Origin: Oscillospiraceae bacterium
Lineage (GTDB): Bacteria > Bacillota > Clostridia > Oscillospirales > Oscillospiraceae
Length of the DNA: 8,308 bases
NCBI GenBank assembly: GCA_021205585.1
Contig: JAJPXI010000025.1
Span: 1-8,308, forward strand
Direction: 5' to 3'
Positions 5,858-8,308 of this stretch are shown here, one piece after another (position 1 is the stretch's first letter; every line of letters starts with the position of its first letter). A program made the translations under genes and the position numbers. Under the pieces are notes generated by a model that was not told the origin of the DNA, searched no databases, and saw only the letters and a program-made list of their open reading frames with translations.

Positions 5858-6940
5858 TTATTTGCTTTTTTCCTCCGGCCAGAGGCCGTTGCCCTCCAGC
5901 AGCTGGGCCACCTGGGCGGCCCGGTTGTCCCAGGCGGCGGCCCGGCCGTGGTCCCGGCGGCGGCGGCGCAGGGCGGCGGGATCCTCCTCCACAGCCCGGC
6001 GGCACTGGGTCTCGAAATCCGGGACGGTGCGGGCGTAATAGACCACATTGGGGAAGTCCTCCTGCTGGTATTGCCAGAGCATGGACACCACCGGCTTTCC
6101 GGCGGCCAGATATTCGTAGATACGGGCGGGCAGCACGTCGCTGTCCTTATTTCGCCGGCGCAGCAGCTGGAGGCACACGTCGCAGGCGGCGAGATACTCC
6201 GGGATGTCCACCAGGGGCCTCGGCCCCAAAACGCGGATGTTGTCCCGCTCCTCCAGTTGGGGCAGGTACTCCGACTGGGCCACCGGGCCGATGAGCACAA
6301 ACGCCCAGTCCGGGTGGGTCTCGGCGCAGTGGAGCAGGGGCTTGATGAGCAAATCGGAGGTCAGCGCCCCCACAAAGCCCAAGACGGGCCGCCCCTTCAA
6401 ATCCGCCATATCCGGGGGAATCCGGTCAATTTCCTTGCTGAACAGGGGAAAATTCACCCCGTTGGGCAGCAGGGCAATGTTCCCGCTGCAGGGGGCCAGC
6501 CGGTCCGCCAGCCCCTCCGAGGCGGCAAAGCAAATGTCCGCCGAGGCCGCCAGCTCCCCCTCCCAGCGGGCGGGCAGGTTGGACCAGTAGCGGTGGCAGT
6601 CGTACACCACTCCCCGGCAGGCCAGGTAGTCCAGCAGATGGACGTTCTGCGGGGTGGTGCACCACAGCACCGGCTCCCGGAAGCGGTGCCGGGCCATGGC
6701 CCTTTCCACGCAGTCGGTAACGCGCCGCCAGCCGCGCTGGGAGACAAGGGCCGCGCCGGCGGTCTTCGGCAGCTGGTACACCATCACGTTGGGCCGCACC
6801 TTGCGCCCTCTGGCCTCCGGCTTGTCCGCCGGCGGCTCAAAAAACAACACCGAAACCCCCTTCAGCCGGGACAGCAGCTGCTGGGTGCGGTTGGGCCGGT
6901 TTCCCCAGGGGGTGTGGGAAAGGCAGATAATCTGTTTCAA
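5858..6940 (-). CDS. Glycosyltransferase, GT4-like (group 1), cell-envelope polysaccharide
   Basis: This is a 360-residue GT-B fold glycosyltransferase with no signal peptide or membrane segment, so probably cytosolic. The N-domain starts CLSHTPWGNRPNRTQQLL (6-23) and contains VVYDCHRYWSNLPARWEGEL (111-130), typical of this group. The linker is LLPNGVNFPLF (157-167). The C-domain has GFVGAL (188-193), FVLIGPV (214-220) and the nucleotide-sugar site ARIYEYLAAGKPVVSM (262-277). The start is TTG at 6940, supported by GAAGGTGA at 6-nt spacing, by a 4-nt TTGA overlap with the csaB stop, and by the need to keep the N-terminal strand. Overlap with csaB suggests a role in making or decorating a secondary cell-wall polymer. 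It somewhat recalls TuaH-type teichuronic acid enzymes, but the sugar donor and acceptor cannot be read from sequence. Confidence 0.85.
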   Translation of the reverse strand: MKQIICLSHTPWGNRPNRTQQLLSRLKGVSVLFFEPPADKPEARGRKVRPNVMVYQLPKTAGAALVSQRGWRRVTDCVERAMARHRFREPVLWCTTPQNVHLLDYLACRGVVYDCHRYWSNLPARWEGELAASADICFAASEGLADRLAPCSGNIALLPNGVNFPLFSKEIDRIPPDMADLKGRPVLGFVGALTSDLLIKPLLHCAETHPDWAFVLIGPVAQSEYLPQLEERDNIRVLGPRPLVDIPEYLAACDVCLQLLRRRNKDSDVLPARIYEYLAAGKPVVSMLWQYQQEDFPNVVYYARTVPDFETQCRRAVEEDPAALRRRRRDHGRAAAWDNRAAQVAQLLEGNGLWPEEKSK

Positions 6941-8079
6941 TTTTCTTCACCTTCTCGCCGCAAATCGGTTAAAATTTCCTCCAGCGCCAGGCCATTACCC
7001 GCCTCCGCCCGGCGCAGTTTTTCCGTCTCCGGCCCGTTCCCGCCGGACAAAGCCCTGTCCAGAAGGGCGGCCAGGCGGGGAAAGGAGACTTCCTCCAGGG
7101 CGCAGTATGTACTCTGCCCGCTGTCCTCCATAAAGGCGCTGACCTTCTGGTCGTAGGCCACCCCTACGGCGGGGACGCCCTGGGCAGCGGCGAAAATCAG
7201 CCCGTGCAGCCGGATGGAAACCACCGCCTCCATCCGGGAGAACAGGTTGGCCGCCTGGCGGGGGGCGGCGTCCAGCCGCTCCACAAAGCGACAGGGGGCC
7301 GTTTGGATGTTCCCCGCTGCCAGGCGGGCGGCGGGCAGATCCTGGGCGGGGACGATGGGCAAAAAGACGGGCTTCAGGCCGTATTTCTCCCAGGCGTAGT
7401 CCGCCAGGGCGGCAAACTGGGGGGCCTTTTCCGCAAAGCCCTCCCAGGGCCGTAGGGCAAAGCCCAAGTACCGCCCCTCCGGCTCCATCCCGGCCTGAAC
7501 CATGGCCCGGTCTACGGTGGCGGCATCCTCCCGCTCCACAGCCAGGGCGGGGTCGGCGGTCAGCCGGGCCGAGCCTGGGGACAGGCCCAGCCCCTCCAGC
7601 TCCTTCAGGGAGAGGGAGTCCCGCAGGGTAACGCTGTCCACGCAGTTTTTCAGCACGTAGGCGGCCCATTTCCGCCCCATGGGGCGGCGGATGGGGCCGA
7701 CGCCGCTGCCGTACAGAATCACCTGGTTGCCCAGGGCCCTGGCCAGCCAGATGGTCAGCAGGTAGAAGTATAAAGAGCGGCTGGAGGTGATGTCCTGCAG
7801 CAGGGTGCCGCCCCCGCTGATATACAGCCGGGTGCGCCGGGCCAGCAGGAAAAACCGGTGCGGATGGAACATATGGACGGCCTGGACGCCATGCATTTTT
7901 TGAGTTTCTGCCGGGTTTTTGGACAACACGGTCACCGGCTCCTCCGGCGCGGCGGTGCGCAGCCGGGCCAGAATGGCGTGCAAAATGGCCTCGTCCCCTG
8001 CGTTGCCCATGCCGTAAGCCCCGCAGAGCAGAACCCCCCGCCGCTCCCGGCGGCTGGAAAGCAGGCGGAGTATGTTCAT
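6937..8079 (-). CDS. csaB: Polysaccharide pyruvyl transferase CsaB
   Basis: CsaB transfers pyruvate from phosphoenolpyruvate onto a sugar of the secondary cell-wall polysaccharide, creating the ketal recognised by SLH domains of S-layer-type proteins. Family signatures from the chosen start (380 aa) are VLLCGAYGMGNAGDEAIL (16-33), ISGGGTLLQD (87-96), VILYGSGVGPI (120-130), TLRDSLS (141-147), FALRPW (207-212), SIRLHGLIFAA (288-298) and VAYDQKVSAFM (307-317). The conserved RLHG histidine is present. I take ATG 8079 over an in-frame TTG at 8097: the ATG has GGGGGA just upstream while the TTG has no ribosome binding site, and the extra residues add nothing to the family N-terminus. The TGA overlaps the following glycosyltransferase start, indicating a two-gene envelope operon. 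No SLH-domain protein is in the window. Confidence 0.92.
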   Translation of the reverse strand: MNILRLLSSRRERRGVLLCGAYGMGNAGDEAILHAILARLRTAAPEEPVTVLSKNPAETQKMHGVQAVHMFHPHRFFLLARRTRLYISGGGTLLQDITSSRSLYFYLLTIWLARALGNQVILYGSGVGPIRRPMGRKWAAYVLKNCVDSVTLRDSLSLKELEGLGLSPGSARLTADPALAVEREDAATVDRAMVQAGMEPEGRYLGFALRPWEGFAEKAPQFAALADYAWEKYGLKPVFLPIVPAQDLPAARLAAGNIQTAPCRFVERLDAAPRQAANLFSRMEAVVSIRLHGLIFAAAQGVPAVGVAYDQKVSAFMEDSGQSTYCALEEVSFPRLAALLDRALSGGNGPETEKLRRAEAGNGLALEEILTDLRREGEEN

Positions 8080-8090
8080 GGAATCCCCCG
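8080..8090 (-). promoter_or_regulatory. Ribosome binding site that sets the csaB start
   Basis: The minus strand reads CGGGGGATTCC directly before ATG 8079. The GGGGGA core is 4 nt from the ATG, somewhat close but usable. No comparable site precedes the alternative TTG at 8097, whose upstream bases are AT-rich, so the shorter protein is preferred. Confidence 0.65.
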
Positions 8091-8118
8091 TTCCCAATCT
8101 GAATTTCTACTTGCGGCT

Positions 8119-8147
8119 ATTATACCATTTTGCCGCTCTTTGCGCAA
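8119..8147 (-). promoter_or_regulatory. Extended -10 sigma-A promoter of csaB
   Basis: The minus strand carries TATAAT (8119-8124) preceded immediately by TGG, giving an extended TGnTATAAT element. A weak -35 (TTGCGC, 8142-8147; 3 of 6 matches) lies at 17-nt spacing. The expected start near 8112 gives a leader of about 33 nt before ATG 8079. The extended -10 would compensate for the poor -35. The -35 overlaps a 15-nt sequence that recurs near the right window edge. Confidence 0.8.
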
Positions 8148-8308
8148 GCAGAACATCTGGCCCCGCATCGCTGTAAATGACCTCCATTTGCATGAGAGCA
8201 GGAGCGGGAAGGACGGGCGACCCTTTAGGCAACACCGCACAGAGCGGACTGCGGCGCCTTGTTCTGACGGAAATTTGACTCGCAATTCGCTCTTGCCGCT
8301 CTATGCGG
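8148..8308. repeat. Non-coding structured stretch upstream of csaB, possible dispersed intergenic repeat
   Basis: No convincing gene lies here. It shows inverted termini (CCGCAT at 8163-8168 against ATGCGG at 8303-8308, which may extend past the window). An internal foldable stem pairs AACACCGCA (8231-8239) with TGCGG and TGTT (8250-8254, 8260-8263) with a 5-nt bulge on one side, and a GGCGCC palindrome lies at 8253-8258. The 15-mer TTGCCGCTCTATGCG (8293-8307) recurs with one mismatch at 8130-8144, around the csaB -35. A weak open frame across it runs through the csaB promoter and is best seen as chance. It resembles the short structured intergenic repeats seen in related gut Firmicutes, but that is an impression from memory, not a search. 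Confidence 0.35.

Noticed and set aside
5744..7156. Plus-strand open frame of 470 codons antisense to the glycosyltransferase and csaB
   Set aside because: Shadow frame with no recognisable domain; the opposite strand encodes two good families.
8076..8285. Minus-strand open frame of 69 codons upstream of csaB
   Set aside because: It runs through the csaB promoter, leader and ribosome binding site, lacks a good ribosome binding site, and resembles translation of a structured intergenic repeat.

Overview
The window is GC-rich bacterial DNA, and every recognisable gene lies on the minus strand, so it reads right to left. The gene families suggest an anaerobic gut Firmicute of the Oscillospiraceae type (Flavonifractor, Lawsonibacter or Oscillibacter-like). 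The clues are a CsaB-type pyruvyltransferase, a class I PurE, and PurH replaced by a stand-alone AICAR transformylase plus a PurO-type IMP cyclohydrolase, together with Gram-positive-style AGGAGG ribosome binding sites. The taxon is an inference; the sequence does not prove it.

Layout in transcription order. Positions 8308-8148 are non-coding and hold a structured, repeat-like stretch. A sigma-A promoter with an extended -10 (8119-8147) leads into csaB, a cell-wall polysaccharide pyruvyltransferase. It overlaps by 4 nt a family-4-like glycosyltransferase that starts with TTG. After a 52-nt gap comes a compact de novo purine cluster: purE, purM, purN, a PurO-type IMP cyclohydrolase, a PurH that has only the transformylase domain, and purD. 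Four genes in a row (purE through purO) are joined by ATGA stop/start overlaps. The cluster ends in a strong intrinsic terminator (361-410). Just past it, a promoter with perfect consensus hexamers (314-342) drives a class II glutamine amidotransferase of the YafJ type, which is cut off by the window edge.

How the genes work together. PurD makes GAR, PurN formylates it, PurM closes the imidazole ring to AIR, and PurE isomerises N5-CAIR to CAIR. The stand-alone PurH transformylase makes FAICAR, and PurO closes it to IMP. PurF, PurL/Q/S, PurK, PurC and PurB are not in the window and must be encoded elsewhere if the pathway is complete. The csaB-glycosyltransferase pair belongs to cell-envelope polysaccharide biology; its link to the purine genes appears to be positional, possibly by read-through.

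The most notable biology is the split replacement of bifunctional PurH by two separate enzymes in one bacterial operon. I found no CRISPR array, transposase, tRNA, rRNA, phage gene or recognisable riboswitch, and nothing I would call a wholly new system.
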